Origin: Limnobacter humi
Lineage (GTDB): Bacteria; Pseudomonadota; Gammaproteobacteria; Burkholderiales; Burkholderiaceae_B
Assembly (NCBI RefSeq): GCF_024518835.1
Contig: NZ_JANIGO010000005.1
Span: forward strand, 62,001 to 126,000
Direction of reading: 5' to 3'
Length of the DNA stretch: 64,000 nt
In this document: positions 62,740 to 64,000 of the stretch, piece by piece
How positions within the stretch are numbered: position 1 is the stretch's first letter
Layout of the letters: each line of letters begins with the position of its first letter
Notes under the pieces: generated by a model
Told to the model about the DNA's origin: nothing
Seen by the model: only the letters and a program-made list of their open reading frames with translations
Databases searched by the model: none
Made by a program: the position numbers and the translations under genes

Positions 62740-64000
62740 ATGATGAAAAAGAAAACCGCATTTATTGGAGGATTTCTCCTCCTGCTTCTGCTGCTGGGTG
62801 GCGGTGCCACCGGCTTCATCTATTACCAGGCCCGTCAGTTTCAACACACCATTCAATCCTGGGCTGGTGAATCGGGTCTCGAGTTGGGCCACTTGCGCCT
62901 GGGCTTGGGTGACCTCGAGCAGGGCGATTCCTTTCCAGTGTCCACCGGACAGTTCCGGGTGTCGGTGCTGAACCGCTGCAATGCAGAAGTGCTGGATGTT
63001 GGCGTGGTCAAATACACCATGGGTCAGGTGCCGTTTTTTTACGAGCACGGCAATTTTCAATGGTTCCCCGCCGATTCTGACGACACCGATCCCCTGTTGA
63101 CCGTGACCACCTTGCGCAAAGCCAACTCGGTGGATGTCAGCCTGCAACCCTCCCCATGGATGAGCACCTTCGCGCTGGCACCGGCACTCAAGCTTCAAGT
63201 GGGCAGCCGCCAAATTGAGCTCGACATGGCTGCACAGCTCATCAAGCTGGCTGCTGTCACCGAGCAGCCGGATGACCTTCTGGCTCGTCAGGTGAGCCTG
63301 AAACTCAAATGGGACACCCGTGATGCCCTGAACTCCGAGCTTCACGTGCATGCAGACCAAATCAGCAGCGATACCCACAACGTGAAAGACCTGGACATGC
63401 GCGTGATTGCCGAAAGCGATGACACCGATCAAATCCAGTGGGTGTTGAGCGCAGAAACCGGTGCATTGAAATGGGGCGATGTGTTACTGGACAAAACCAA
63501 AACCGACACCAGTCTTTTTGTGGGTCACAGTCCCTCCCTGCAATTCCTGTTGCAATCGGCCATGCAGTCATGCGGTGGTTTTGCAACCGCCAAAAGCCAT
63601 GAGTTCAATGTTCAGTCTGCCTACAACCTGCTGATCCAGAAAGGCCTGCGGTTGCAGCACACCTTGACTGGTGAAATCAATGCCGCACCCGTGGTGTGGG
63701 ACACCCGAATCAGCCTGAACCCGCAGCTGGACTTCAACACCGGCCTGATTCACCTGGGCCGTTCCATCGACATCACCAATCAACTCACCATTCCGTTTGA
63801 CAAATTTGGCAAGAAGCAACTGGCACAAGCCATGGAGACCGGGCTGTTTACCGCCCGCGAACTGAAAGGCCCTTATGACAGCAAAACCACCCGCAACGCC
63901 AGTCTGCTTCAACGGCAACTGGCCGCCATGGATTCAGCCAGTGGCCAGCGGGGTACCACATTGGCCGGGTTGTGGGCCAATGATTTGAAACGCTGGTTGA
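62740..64000 (+). CDS. DUF945-like exported protein, 3' truncated by window edge
   Basis: An open frame from ATG 62740 to the end of the window, 420 codons visible and no stop. An N-terminal hydrophobic segment (FIGGFLLLLLLLGGGATGFIYYQA) acts as an anchor or signal. The remainder is beta-rich with repeated strand patterns and resembles YdgA/DUF945 proteins, though the match is loose. Divergent from flhD. Role unknown; the stop and full length lie beyond the window. Confidence 0.65.
   Translation, partial: MMKKKTAFIGGFLLLLLLLGGGATGFIYYQARQFQHTIQSWAGESGLELGHLRLGLGDLEQGDSFPVSTGQFRVSVLNRCNAEVLDVGVVKYTMGQVPFFYEHGNFQWFPADSDDTDPLLTVTTLRKANSVDVSLQPSPWMSTFALAPALKLQVGSRQIELDMAAQLIKLAAVTEQPDDLLARQVSLKLKWDTRDALNSELHVHADQISSDTHNVKDLDMRVIAESDDTDQIQWVLSAETGALKWGDVLLDKTKTDTSLFVGHSPSLQFLLQSAMQSCGGFATAKSHEFNVQSAYNLLIQKGLRLQHTLTGEINAAPVVWDTRISLNPQLDFNTGLIHLGRSIDITNQLTIPFDKFGKKQLAQAMETGLFTARELKGPYDSKTTRNASLLQRQLAAMDSASGQRGTTLAGLWANDLKRWL

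Overview
This 64 kb window is a continuous stretch of chromosome from a motile Gram-negative betaproteobacterium, most likely Burkholderiales. The evidence is the gene order bolA-murA-hisGDCBHAFIE-hinT-tatABC, the Rieske/cytochrome b/cytochrome c1 set followed by sspAB, the hemA-prfA-prmC-grxD-ubiX cluster, and flagellar genes with an flhDC master regulator. The aerobic AlkB-type hydroxylase and overall gene set would suit Limnobacter or a relative, but that genus is an inference. I see no rRNA, CRISPR array, integrase or insertion sequence. Coding density is high.

Layout. 1-9.4 kb: end of an ABC-2 permease, a BolA-family protein, murA, and a nearly complete histidine operon with a HIT protein. 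9.4-10.8 kb: tatABC. 10.8-11.4 kb: a stretch that looks coding but is broken by apparent frameshifts. 11.3-13.3 kb: a DegS-like periplasmic protease diverging from a Nif3-family gene. 13.5-17.4 kb: bc1 complex (petABC), terminator, sspA, sspB. 17.4-18.4 kb: tRNA-Thr(UGU) and a methyltransferase. 18.4-22.7 kb (minus strand): hemA, prfA, prmC, grxD, ubiX. 22.7-24.2 kb: an orphan OmpR-type regulator and a TetR regulator. 24.2-26.7 kb: an alkane-hydroxylase-type AlkB with a fused ferredoxin/reductase, preceded by a promoter carrying a perfect palindromic operator. 26.7-29.9 kb: two related glycine/threonine-rich repeat proteins of unknown function. 30.2-36.0 kb: TamA/TamB-type envelope assembly proteins, convergent with a two-gene unit for a coiled-coil membrane protein and an unknown exported protein (36.0-38.3 kb).

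38.4-62.6 kb is mainly flagellar: flgE, an unknown gene plus fliK-like, fliE (with a sigma-54-type promoter), fliM, fliN, a FimV-like protein where fliO is normally found, fliP, flhB; then fliQ and fliR on the opposite strand; then fliS, fliT, a second fliK-like gene, fliF, fliG, fliH, fliI, fliJ, flhA, flhF, fliA; and flhDC. Together these supply the MS ring, C ring, nearly all of the export gate and ATPase complex, the hook, sigma-28 and the master regulator. Filament, rod, ring and motor genes are not in the window. The window ends inside a DUF945-like exported protein gene.

The most unusual features are: the FimV-like protein in the fliO position; fliPQR split by an inversion; two FliK-like proteins; the AlkB/fused-reductase pair with its palindromic promoter; the paralogous Gly-rich proteins with in-frame minisatellites; and the frameshifted coding remnant. 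Names and motifs come from reading the translations; no database search was possible.
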